Assembly: GCA_937895345.1 (NCBI GenBank)
Contig: CALAWP010000038.1
Coordinates: 1 to 8,518, forward strand
Source of the DNA: an uncultured Paenibacillus sp.
GTDB lineage: Bacteria; Bacillota; Bacilli; Paenibacillales; Paenibacillaceae
DNA: 8,518 bases
Direction: 5' to 3'
In this document: piece by piece, positions 1 through 5,806 of the stretch
Position numbering within the stretch: position 1 is the stretch's first letter
How the letters are laid out: every line of letters begins with the position of its first letter
Made by a program: the position numbers and the translations under genes
Notes under the pieces: generated by a model
The model's input: the letters and a program-made list of their open reading frames with translations, nothing else
What the model was told of the DNA's origin: nothing
Databases searched by the model: none

Positions 1-10
1 GTAGAAGTAG

Positions 11-220
11 GCGGGAGAAGTAGATTGGAGCGGTATGCGGACGGCAGGACGGTGGCGGAAGGCAGGAACAGCAGGTCGGAGAGGTAGGCGGGAGAAGTAG
101 ATTGGAGCGGTATGCGGACGGCAGGACGGTGGGGGAAGGCAGGAACGGCAGGTCGGAGAGGTAGTTGGGAAGTAGACTGGAGCGGTATGCGGACGGTGGC
201 GGACGGGAGGAACGGCGGAG
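11..220. repeat. 77-bp tandem repeat array, two near-perfect units and one decayed unit
   Basis: Unit 1 is 11-87 and unit 2 is 88-164, with a period of exactly 77 bp; I count two mismatches between them (GGCGG/GGGGG near 134 and ACAGC/ACGGC near 147). A third, shortened copy runs 165-220 and has lost several small blocks. Bases 1-10 (GTAGAAGTAG) resemble the end of a unit, so the array may extend left of the window. The plus strand is purine-rich and C-poor. Because 77 is not a multiple of 3 and TAG triplets recur in each unit, the repeat is unlikely to encode protein repeats on the plus strand. The minus strand is open for a stretch but shows no start codon in the array. The function is unknown; it lies beyond the leftward terminator at 329-366. 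Confidence 0.9.
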
Positions 221-282
221 GGATTGGCGGCTGAAGGGCGGCGGCTCGTCGATCTGGAAAGGCGAATCCCCGGCTGCCTGCC

Positions 283-343
283 GGCGGTCCTGAAAAGCCG
301 AGAGGGCGGGCTGTCCGCCGGCCGTCCTAAAAAAGCCGAAAGG
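283..343. repeat. Imperfect direct duplication of a terminator-like module
   Basis: The segment 283-305 (GGCGGTCCTGAAAAGCCGAG and following bases) is repeated with a few changes at 320-343 (GGCCGTCCTAAAAAAGCCGA and following bases). The right copy supplies the A-run and proximal stem arm of the working leftward terminator. The left copy has only a 5-bp GGCGG/CCGCC stem (305-309 with 315-319), and on the minus strand it is set back from a run of four T, so it looks like a degraded or backup terminator. A 7-bp CCGGCGG/CCGCCGG inverted repeat (281-287 with 315-321) spans the same area. Apart from this and the 77-bp array I see nothing gene-like between 1 and 350. Confidence 0.55.
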
Positions 344-366
344 CCGGGGGTTACCCGGCCTTTGGC
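329..366 (-). terminator. Rho-independent terminator of the exporter gene
   Basis: Read on the minus strand, a stem GCCAAAGGCCGGG (366-354) pairs with CCCGGCCTTTCGGC (348-335), with one bulged base and a 5-base loop, and is followed by six T (334-329). This is a textbook intrinsic terminator. The TAA stop of the exporter (353-351) lies inside the loop, and the upstream stem arm encodes the last residues of the protein, so the terminator overlaps the coding end. No matching T-run is present for the plus strand, so it should act leftward only. Confidence 0.9.
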
Positions 367-1874
367 GTTTCCGAAGCTTGAGCGCTTGCGGTTGGAGCGG
401 TGGAGCGTCTGATAAAGAAAGAGATCACGATCGCGATGACGGCGAAGACCAGGCCAATCGTAAACGCGCTGTGAATGCCTGCGTTGGTCGATTCGGCGAT
501 AACCTTCTGGGTGTCGGCGAGCGCTTCCGGGTTCGTAGCGGCAAGCTCCTTCACATGGTCCGCCATGCCGGACGACATGATGCTCATGAAGAAGGCGATG
601 CCGATGGCGCCGGCGACTTGCTGCAGCGTGCTCAGAATGGCCGAGCCGTGCGGATAATATTGCGGCGGCAGCTGGTTCAGGCCGTTTGTCTGCGCCGGCA
701 TCATAATCATGGACATAGCCAAGCTCATAATACAGTGCAGCAAAATGATCGTTGAAGCGGCGGTGTCCAGCTGGATTTGCGTAAAGAACCACATAACGAC
801 GGCCAGAATGACCGCGCCCGGAATGACGAGCGCCCGAGGGCCGAACTTGTCGAACAGCTTGCCGGTCACCGGGGACAGGAAGCCGTTGACGATGCCGCCC
901 GGCAGCAGGATGAGGCCTGCGATAAACGCTGTTTTGCCCATGCCTTGCTGCAGCAGAATCGGCAGAAGCATCAACGTCGAGAACAGAGACATCATGACGA
1001 TAATGATAAGCACCGTTCCGAGCGAGAACATCGGCGATTTGAACGCGCGAAGATCAAGCAAAGGCTGGCGCATCTTCAGCTGCCTCCATACGAACAGCAC
1101 GAGCGCGGCCGCTCCCGCGGCGATGGTCAGGTATACCTTCGGTTCGCCCCAGCCCTTCCCGTGTTCCGACATGAAGCTTTCGCCCAGGCTGCTGAAGCCG
1201 AAGACGATGCCGCCGAAGGCGACGGTGGACAGCAGGATGGACAGGATGTCGACCTTAGGCTTCGTCACGTCCGTCACGTTGCGCAAATAAACGAAGGCGA
1301 ACAGGAACGCGAAGACGGCAAAAGGAAGCACGATCCAGAACAGCCAGCGCCAGCTCAAAGCGTCCAGAATAAGACCGGACAGCGTCGGACCGATGGCAGG
1401 GGCGAACATGAGGACGAGGCCCATGCTGCCCATGGCGGCGCCGCGCTGCTCCGGCGGGTACAGCACCAGGATGGTGTTCATCATAACCGGCAGCATAAGG
1501 CCGGTGCTGAGCGCCTGGATGACCCGGCCGATCAACAATACGGAAAAGCTGGGCGCAAGGGCGCACACCAGCGTGCCGATCGTAAACAAGGCCATGGCGC
1601 CAAGGAACATTTGCCGGGTGGTGAACGACTGCACGAGCAGGGCGGACACCGGGATCAGAATGCCGACGACCAGCATGTAGGCGGTGGACAGCCACTGAAC
1701 CGTCGAATAATTGATCGAAAATTCATGCGTCAAATCTACAAAAGCGATGTTGAGCAACGTTTCATTCAAAATAGAGAAAAATGCGCCGATAATAAGCGAG
1801 ATGAGGATCGGCAATCGTTTGACATTGCTCAAATCCCTCGTGCCGGCATGCGTTGCGGCAGCCGAAATATCCAT
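351..1874 (-). CDS. DHA2-family (EmrB/QacA type) MFS multidrug exporter
   Basis: This is a 507-residue inner-membrane proton-coupled drug exporter of the 14-helix DHA2 group of the major facilitator superfamily. The length fits the family (about 480-530). Visible features are a first helix around residues 21-40, then the DHA2 pattern ending in WLSTAYML (61-68); the helix 4 arginine region GRVIQALSTG (116-125); RGAAMG (144-149); and the antiporter motif C segment around FAPAIGPTLSG (157-167). Further hydrophobic helices continue to about 487, followed by a short polar tail rich in T, S and A. The start was chosen at 1874 because GGAGG at 1887-1883 sits 8 nt upstream. The in-frame ATG at 1922 has no such site and falls within the likely -10 element. 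The gene lies 106 bp downstream of a TetR gene on the same strand, which suggests drug-responsive control. The substrate cannot be read from sequence; related proteins include LmrB and EmrB. Confidence 0.9.
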   Translation of the reverse strand: MDISAAATHAGTRDLSNVKRLPILISLIIGAFFSILNETLLNIAFVDLTHEFSINYSTVQWLSTAYMLVVGILIPVSALLVQSFTTRQMFLGAMALFTIGTLVCALAPSFSVLLIGRVIQALSTGLMLPVMMNTILVLYPPEQRGAAMGSMGLVLMFAPAIGPTLSGLILDALSWRWLFWIVLPFAVFAFLFAFVYLRNVTDVTKPKVDILSILLSTVAFGGIVFGFSSLGESFMSEHGKGWGEPKVYLTIAAGAAALVLFVWRQLKMRQPLLDLRAFKSPMFSLGTVLIIIVMMSLFSTLMLLPILLQQGMGKTAFIAGLILLPGGIVNGFLSPVTGKLFDKFGPRALVIPGAVILAVVMWFFTQIQLDTAASTIILLHCIMSLAMSMIMMPAQTNGLNQLPPQYYPHGSAILSTLQQVAGAIGIAFFMSIMSSGMADHVKELAATNPEALADTQKVIAESTNAGIHSAFTIGLVFAVIAIVISFFIRRSTAPTASAQASETPKAG

Positions 1875-1882
1875 GTATTGTT

Positions 1883-1887
1883 CCTCC
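1883..1887 (-). promoter_or_regulatory. Shine-Dalgarno site that fixes the exporter start
   Basis: GGAGG on the minus strand lies 8 nt before the ATG at 1874. It supports starting the protein at MDISAAAT rather than 16 codons upstream. Confidence 0.8.
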
Positions 1888-1912
1888 GTATCCAATAGGT
1901 TTTGTCTCTGGT

Positions 1913-1941
1913 ATTGTAGCATCGCATGCCGCCGGCGCGAA
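1913..1941 (-). promoter_or_regulatory. Candidate promoter of the exporter gene (extended -10)
   Basis: On the minus strand, TGCTACAAT (1921-1913) is an extended -10 with TACAAT matching five of six consensus bases. Seventeen bases upstream is TTCGCG (1941-1936), a poor -35. An extended -10 can work with a weak -35. Transcription would begin near 1906, leaving about 30 nt of leader with the GGAGG site in it. I found no convincing dyad here that matches the one in front of tetR, so whether the regulator acts at this site is open. The exporter could also be read through from tetR. Confidence 0.45.
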
Positions 1942-1980
1942 TCGTTCCGGAGGCCGATGCCCGTCTCGTGCGCTGGACCG

Positions 1981-2610
1981 TCACGGCAATGGATGGTTTG
2001 ACGGAACGGAAGCCTCTTGCGAAGAAGCCGATATCCCGTGCAAAAATACGTTCAGCCCCGTGCGGTACAACGTCTTGGTTTGTTCCAGATCAAGCGATTT
2101 GGCCGCATCGTCCAGCCCGCGGAACAGGCTTTCCAATATATGACCGAACAGTCTGGCGTCACCTTGGCGAAACTCGCCGTTGTCCATGCCCGTACGAATG
2201 ATTTCCGCTAGAAATCGACGGTTTTCCTCGCATTTTTCGGCCATGTCGACCATAAACTCCTCGTTCTTGCACCAGGATTCCCGCAAAAACTCCGCCGCCG
2301 CCTTATGCAGCGCGAATCCCCGGGTAACGCTCAGCTCGACCAGGGCGTACAGCTGCTCGACGGCCGTCGGGTAGTGATGCTTCTGACTTTCCCAGTACTG
2401 CTGCCAATCGCGCTGATGCCGAAGCATCAGTTGATGGAACAACCCTTCCTTGCTCTTGAAGTGGTAATAAATATTCGTCTTGCCGGTATTGGTCGCTGCG
2501 GCGATATCCTCGACGGATGTGGCGAGATAACCCTTCCGGGCAAACAACTCCGCGGCCGCCTGCAAAATATCTTGCCGCGACTGCTCGCGCTGCAACTGCT
2601 TTTTATTCAA
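1981..2610 (-). CDS. TetR/AcrR-family transcriptional regulator
   Basis: This is a 209-residue dimeric repressor-type protein of usual TetR length. Residues 10-57 form the N-terminal DNA-binding domain: SRQDILQAAAELFARKGY (11-28), then the helix-turn-helix around TSVEDIAAATNTGKTNIYYH (31-50), followed by FKSKEGLF (51-58). The rest is helical and should form the ligand-binding and dimer domain, which is too variable to predict the inducer. The start is TTG at 2610 (CAA on the plus strand); GGAG 7 nt upstream and a GGAGGG a little further off support it, and no in-frame ATG upstream is usable. The gene precedes the DHA2 exporter on the same strand, the usual layout for a regulator of an efflux pump. 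A dyad over its own promoter suggests autorepression. Regulation of the exporter is inferred from position only. Confidence 0.9.
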   Translation of the reverse strand: MNKKQLQREQSRQDILQAAAELFARKGYLATSVEDIAAATNTGKTNIYYHFKSKEGLFHQLMLRHQRDWQQYWESQKHHYPTAVEQLYALVELSVTRGFALHKAAAEFLRESWCKNEEFMVDMAEKCEENRRFLAEIIRTGMDNGEFRQGDARLFGHILESLFRGLDDAAKSLDLEQTKTLYRTGLNVFLHGISASSQEASVPSNHPLP

Positions 2611-2644
2611 TGAATGTCTCCGCCCTCCATTCCTGCTTTCCAGA

Positions 2645-2674
2645 AAAATACACTGAACGCATAGTCAGTATTTT
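2645..2674. promoter_or_regulatory. Candidate TetR operator dyad overlapping the tetR promoter
   Basis: On the plus strand ACTGA (2652-2656) and TCAGT (2665-2669) form an inverted pair with an 8-nt spacer. Further out, AATAC (2647-2651) faces GTATT (2668-2672) in a slightly different register. The left half reads AAAATACACTGA, whereas an exact complement of the right half would read AAAATACTGA, so the two arms differ by a 2-base insertion. The element covers the tetR -10 and the probable transcription start, where an autorepressor would bind. Binding is inferred. Confidence 0.5.
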
Positions 2675-2698
2675 AACACCGCATGGGCCGATGCGCAA
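2670..2698 (-). promoter_or_regulatory. Candidate sigma-A promoter of the tetR gene
   Basis: On the minus strand TTGCGC (2698-2693) is followed after exactly 17 bases by TAAAAT (2675-2670). These match four and five of six consensus bases. Transcription should begin near 2663, giving a leader of roughly 50 nt. The -10 overlaps the ACTGA/TCAGT dyad, and the -35 overlaps the 16-bp palindrome at 2695-2710. Confidence 0.55.
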
Positions 2699-2710
2699 GT
2701 CTTGACTTGC
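2695..2710. promoter_or_regulatory. 16-bp palindrome between divergent promoters
   Basis: GCAAGTC, two T, then GACTTGC form a perfect inverted repeat with 7-bp arms. It overlaps the tetR -35 (2693-2698) and lies just upstream of the rightward promoter at 2722-2750. It is well placed to be a regulator site for either direction, but no partner can be named from sequence. Confidence 0.45.
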
Positions 2711-2721
2711 AACGGCGTTTG

Positions 2722-2750
2722 TTTTCATTTTTGTGGAGGTGGTTTATAAT
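2722..2750 (+). promoter_or_regulatory. Candidate sigma-A promoter of the rightward envelope genes
   Basis: TTTTCA (2722-2727), a 17-base spacer, and a perfect TATAAT (2745-2750). The predicted start is near 2757, about 43 nt before the ATG at 2800. It is the strongest promoter-like sequence in the window for the plus strand and is divergent from the tetR promoter. Confidence 0.65.
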
Positions 2751-2799
2751 AGTTGGGAACCAGAATAGACCATTCGGAGGATGCGGGGGGTGTGAACGT

Positions 2800-3333
2800 A
2801 TGAATTTGCCGAATTTATTGACATCGTTGAGGTTTGTGCTGATACCTGTCTATATTGGTATATTCGCGAGCGGACACATGATTCCCGCATTCCTTGTCGT
2901 TGTCGCCGCAGGCGTCACGGACGTGCTGGACGGCTTTATCGCCAGGAAGTTCGGGATGGTAACGCCGGCGGGAGCCATGCTCGATCCGCTTGCCGACAAG
3001 CTGATGCTCATTACCGTCATCGTGTCTCTGCTTGTGGCGGGACATATTTCGTGGGCGGCGGCGGGGGCGATGTTTCTGCGCGACCTCGGGATGATCGCGG
3101 GCGGCCTGATGACCCACTTTCGGGGCAAAAAGACGGTTCCGGCCAATTGGATGGGCAAGCTGACGACGGTCCTTTTTTATGTTGCGATCATGTTTATTTT
3201 CTTTCAAGTACCGTTTGCGCATGCGTATTTGTGGGCGGTCATCGCGTTTTCGTTTGCAACTACTTTCGTGTACATCGCGTCTTATAAGACGCTGAACCGG
3301 CCGACGGCTCAAACGCCGGACGGCCATGCTTGA
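2800..3333 (+). CDS. CDP-alcohol phosphatidyltransferase family protein (PgsA-like)
   Basis: This is a 177-residue multi-helix membrane enzyme that transfers a phosphatidyl group from a CDP-linked lipid to an alcohol, with release of CMP. The family signature is complete: D41, D44-G45, A48-R49, G58, D62 and D66 (pattern DxxDGxxAR...GxxxDxxxD), whose four aspartates bind the metal ions and CDP. The N-terminus NLPNLLTSLRF (2-12) is typical of PgsA, the phosphatidylglycerophosphate synthase. Helices fall at roughly 8-22, 28-40, 68-84, 88-104, 121-137 and 143-160. The start at 2800 has a G-run 9 nt upstream; the reading frame is open further left but lacks a better start. The length is slightly short for PgsA (around 180-195), and the acceptor alcohol cannot be fixed, so no symbol is given. 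A second, canonical pgsA elsewhere in the genome is possible. It is first in a run of envelope genes. Confidence 0.88.
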   Translation: MNLPNLLTSLRFVLIPVYIGIFASGHMIPAFLVVVAAGVTDVLDGFIARKFGMVTPAGAMLDPLADKLMLITVIVSLLVAGHISWAAAGAMFLRDLGMIAGGLMTHFRGKKTVPANWMGKLTTVLFYVAIMFIFFQVPFAHAYLWAVIAFSFATTFVYIASYKTLNRPTAQTPDGHA

Positions 3334-3412
3334 CGCCGGGCAGGCCGGGAAGAACGTTCTTGCCGCTCTATAACGGGAGCGAATCGTTGGACTCGCTGCA
3401 AGGACAGAAAGA

Positions 3413-3452
3413 GACCGAACCGGCGGAAGCTTCAGTTCCGCTTGGCCCGGTC
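3413..3452 (+). other. Stem-loop in the gap before fabZ
   Basis: GACCG (3413-3417) pairs with CGGTC (3448-3452), and inside it GCGGAA (3423-3428) pairs with TTCCGC (3436-3441) around a 7-base loop, with an internal loop between the two helices. No T-run follows, so it is not a standard terminator. It could be a leader structure or a mark of transcript processing between the phosphatidyltransferase and fabZ. Confidence 0.35.
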
Positions 3453-3460
3453 CCCTTATC

Positions 3461-3489
3461 TTAACCTTCATAAACTGCAGTTTTATGAA
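3461..3489 (+). promoter_or_regulatory. Weak candidate promoter upstream of fabZ
   Basis: TTAACC (3461-3466) and TATGAA (3484-3489), 17 bases apart, each match four of six consensus bases. The interest lies in its overlap with the perfect dyad at 3465-3491. A start near 3496 would give a leader of about 60 nt. On base matches alone it is marginal. Confidence 0.3.
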
Positions 3490-3491
3490 GG
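3465..3491. promoter_or_regulatory. Perfect 10-bp-arm dyad before fabZ (possible operator or RNA hairpin)
   Basis: CCTTCATAAA (3465-3474) and TTTATGAAGG (3482-3491) are exact inverse complements around a 7-base CTGCAGT centre. The symmetric AT-rich form and its position over a candidate promoter favour a protein binding site. It could also form an RNA hairpin, but no T-run follows, so termination is unlikely. It does not resemble the fatty-acid regulator FapR site as I recall it (TTAGTACC-type). Confidence 0.6.
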
Positions 3492-3557
3492 ATAGGACTA
3501 GTGTGGCTTACAACGCAATGTTTTATACGAGTAAAGGTTCCGAAGGGAGATTTTGCG

Positions 3558-3989
3558 ATGTTGGATATTCAAGAAATTCAGGAAATTATACCTCACCGCC
3601 CGCCGTTTTTGCTCATTGACCGCATTTTGGAGGTGGAGCCGGGCGTCCGCGCCGTCGGTCTGAAAAACGTGACGATGAACGAACCGTTTTTTACGGGTCA
3701 TTTTCCGGGGTATCCGGTCATGCCGGGCGTGCTGATCGTAGAGGCGCTGGCGCAGGTCGGCACCGTCGCGATGCTGATGGTGGAAGCGAACAGGGGCAAG
3801 CTCGGGTTCTTTGCGGGCATTGACGGCTTCCGTTTCCGCGATCAGGTGAAGCCGGGCGATACGCTCACGCTGGAGGTACAAATTACGAGGCTGAAAGGGA
3901 CGATCGGCAAAGGCCAGGCAACCGCGCGCGTAGGCGACAAGGTAGTGGCCGAGGGCGAGCTGATGTTTGCGCTGTCGGATCGGACCTGA
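3558..3989 (+). CDS. fabZ: 3-hydroxyacyl-[acyl-carrier-protein] dehydratase FabZ
   Basis: FabZ removes water from 3-hydroxyacyl-ACP to give trans-2-enoyl-ACP, a step in each cycle of cytosolic type II fatty-acid synthesis. The 143-residue length is normal for this single hot-dog-fold protein, which works as an oligomer. Key features are IPHRPPFLLIDRI (11-23); the catalytic histidine H48 in FTGHFPGYPVMPG (45-57); the catalytic glutamate E62 in IVEALAQVG (60-68); and a conserved FFAGID segment (84-89). The ATG at 3558 was chosen because GGGAGA lies 7 nt upstream and the protein then begins MLDIQEIQEIIPHR, as in the family; the frame is open for 19 codons further left but without a usable start site. 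It sits 224 bp after the phosphatidyltransferase and 53 bp before pgcA, away from any other fab gene in this window. Confidence 0.95.
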   Translation: MLDIQEIQEIIPHRPPFLLIDRILEVEPGVRAVGLKNVTMNEPFFTGHFPGYPVMPGVLIVEALAQVGTVAMLMVEANRGKLGFFAGIDGFRFRDQVKPGDTLTLEVQITRLKGTIGKGQATARVGDKVVAEGELMFALSDRT

Positions 3990-4042
3990 GAACGGCTGAT
4001 TATTGTGGATATATTTCAGGAAAAAGAAAGAGGTAGTGAGAG

Positions 4043-5779
4043 ATGGCGCTGGAAGTGAATCAACAAGCGATGGCCCGGTACGAGGCCTGGTTGAACGATC
4101 CGCTGATCGACGAGTCTACGAAGGAGGAGCTTCGCGGCGTTGCCGGTCAGGAGAAGGAAATTGCCGACCGCTTCTACCGCGATCTGGAATTCGGCACGGG
4201 CGGCTTGCGCGGCGTAATGGGGGCGGGGACGAACCGTCTCAATGCGTATACGGTAGGGAAGGCGACGCAAGGATTGGCGAACTGGCTGCTGGCGAACGGC
4301 GCGAACGGGTCCGCCGCCGGCGATTCGCCGATTTCGGTTGTCATCGCCCACGATTCCCGCAACCGTTCGCCGGAATTTGCGCTGGATGCGGCGCTCGTGC
4401 TGGCCGGCAACGGGATCCGGACTTACCTGTTCCGCTCGCTTCGTCCGACGCCTCAGCTTTCCTACGCGGTGCGCGATTTGAAGGCGTCCGGCGGCATCGT
4501 CATTACGGCAAGCCACAATCCGCCGGAATATAACGGCTACAAGGCGTACGGAGCCGACGGCTGCCAGCTCATTCCGGAGGATGCGGAGCAGGTCATTGCC
4601 GCCATCGGAAGCATCGGAAGCCTGGAGCAGGTCAAGCGAATCGACCGCGCCGCCGCAGAGGCCGATGGATTGCTCGTATGGCTGGACGAGGCGGCCGACC
4701 GCCGCTATATCGACACCGTCGCTTCGCAAAGCTTGAATCCGGAGCTGCTGAAGAGCGAAGGGGGCGAGCTGGACATCGTGTTCACGCCGCTGCACGGTTC
4801 GGGCAACATGCCCGTGCGCGAGGCGCTCAAGCAAGCCGGCTTCCGCAACGTCCAGGTCGTGAAGGAGCAGGAGCAGCCGGACGGTTATTTCAGCACGGTC
4901 AAGTCGCCGAACCCGGAGGAGCGCGAGGCGTTCACGCTGGCGATCGCGCAGGCGAAGGCAACGGGAGCGGACATCATTATCGGCACCGACCCCGACGCGG
5001 ACCGGATGGGCGCCGTCGTGCGCAACGACGAGGGCGAATATGTTGTGCTGACCGGCAATCAGTCCGGCGCGCTGATGGTGCACTACGTGCTGAGCCGGCT
5101 GAAGGAGCGGGGCGAGCTTCCGGCGAACGGCGTCGTCGTCAAGACGATCGTGACCAGCGAGATGGGAGCGGACATCGCCCGTTCTTTCGGAGCGGGAGTG
5201 GAAAATACGCTGACCGGCTTCAAATATATCGGAGAATTGATGACGCGCTACGAGCGTACGGGAGAGCGTTCCTTCTTGTTTGGCTACGAGGAAAGCTACG
5301 GTTATTTGCGCGGCACCTACGCGCGGGACAAGGATGCGGTTGTCGCCTGTCTGCTCATTTGCGAGGCGGCGGCTTATTACCGAAGCCAAGGCAAGTCGCT
5401 GTACGACGTGCTGCAGGAGCTGTACGCCGAATACGGCTATTATTTGGAGGGACTGGAGTCCCGCACGCTGAAGGGAATCGACGGCGTACGCCAAATCCAG
5501 TCGATTATGGACGATTGGCGGAGCAGCCCGCCTTCCGAAATCGGCGGCGTCAAGGTGACGCAGGCGCTTGATTTCAGTCAGGGTCTGAACGGGCTCCGTC
5601 CGGAAAACGTGCTGAAATTTATGTGCGAGGACGGGTCGTGGTTCTGTCTCCGGCCTTCCGGCACCGAGCCGAAGATCAAAATTTATTTTGCGGTCAAGCG
5701 GGAATCGTCCGCGGCGGCCGCCGAAGCTTTGCAGACGCTGAAGGACGCCGTCATGGCCCGCGTCGACGGCTTGAAATAA
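4043..5779 (+). CDS. pgcA: Alpha-phosphoglucomutase / phosphomannomutase PgcA
   Basis: This cytosolic enzyme interconverts glucose-6-phosphate and glucose-1-phosphate (alpha-D-phosphohexomutase superfamily). In Bacillus it feeds UDP-glucose for glucolipids, lipoteichoic acid anchors and wall-polymer glucosylation. At 578 residues it matches the PgcA/YhxB size. All four active-site elements are intact: the phosphoserine loop TASHNPPEYNGYK with S157, the magnesium loop DPDADR (316-321), the sugar-binding loop GYEESYG (414-420), and the C-terminal phosphate-binding loop RPSGTEPKIKIY (537-548). The N-terminal FGTGGLRGVMG (50-60) is also typical. The ATG at 4043 has GAGGT 8 nt upstream. It lies 53 bp after fabZ and 27 bp before the DUF5693 gene, which suggests cotranscription. 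The family can act on mannose phosphates as well; the glucose preference is inferred from similarity to PgcA. Confidence 0.95.
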   Translation: MALEVNQQAMARYEAWLNDPLIDESTKEELRGVAGQEKEIADRFYRDLEFGTGGLRGVMGAGTNRLNAYTVGKATQGLANWLLANGANGSAAGDSPISVVIAHDSRNRSPEFALDAALVLAGNGIRTYLFRSLRPTPQLSYAVRDLKASGGIVITASHNPPEYNGYKAYGADGCQLIPEDAEQVIAAIGSIGSLEQVKRIDRAAAEADGLLVWLDEAADRRYIDTVASQSLNPELLKSEGGELDIVFTPLHGSGNMPVREALKQAGFRNVQVVKEQEQPDGYFSTVKSPNPEEREAFTLAIAQAKATGADIIIGTDPDADRMGAVVRNDEGEYVVLTGNQSGALMVHYVLSRLKERGELPANGVVVKTIVTSEMGADIARSFGAGVENTLTGFKYIGELMTRYERTGERSFLFGYEESYGYLRGTYARDKDAVVACLLICEAAAYYRSQGKSLYDVLQELYAEYGYYLEGLESRTLKGIDGVRQIQSIMDDWRSSPPSEIGGVKVTQALDFSQGLNGLRPENVLKFMCEDGSWFCLRPSGTEPKIKIYFAVKRESSAAAAEALQTLKDAVMARVDGLK

Positions 5780-5795
5780 GACGAGGGATTCGGAC

Positions 5796-5800
5796 GGAGG
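5796..5800 (+). promoter_or_regulatory. Shine-Dalgarno site that decides the DUF5693 start
   Basis: GGAGG ends directly against the ATG at 5801, leaving no spacer, but lies 6 nt before the in-frame ATG at 5807. The second ATG is therefore the likely start, shortening the protein by two residues. Confidence 0.75.
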
Positions 5801-5806
5801 ATGAAT

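Noticed and set aside
1..87. Plus-strand frame open from the window edge to a TAG at 85-87, possibly the tail of a gene to the left.
   Set aside because: It runs wholly in the tandem repeat, covers fewer than 30 codons, and the next repeat unit is read in a different frame. It cannot be judged without sequence to the left.
11..220. The repeats considered as a CRISPR array.
   Set aside because: The whole 77-bp unit is repeated head to tail without unique spacers, and no cas gene is nearby.
224..412. Plus-strand small open frame of 62 codons.
   Set aside because: It crosses the leftward terminator and the end of the exporter gene, has no convincing ribosome binding site and no recognisable product.
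777..1898. Plus-strand open frame of 373 codons opposite the exporter gene.
   Set aside because: The product is dominated by H, R, Q, E and D with no domain, and the opposite strand encodes a clear 14-helix transporter.
1875..1922. Upstream in-frame ATG extending the exporter by 16 residues.
   Set aside because: It lies within the likely -10 element and lacks a ribosome binding site, while the ATG at 1874 has GGAGG at ideal spacing.
2702..2730. TTGACT at 2702-2707 as the -35 of a second rightward promoter.
   Set aside because: No acceptable -10 lies 16-18 bases downstream, and the distance to TATAAT at 2745 is 37 bases. The hexamer is part of the GCAAGTC palindrome.
3334..3557. T-box, riboswitch or FapR operator in the gap before fabZ.
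   Set aside because: I see no T-box AGGGTGG-type sequence, no recognisable riboswitch core, and no TTAGTACC-like FapR site; only the dyad and the stem-loop reported above.
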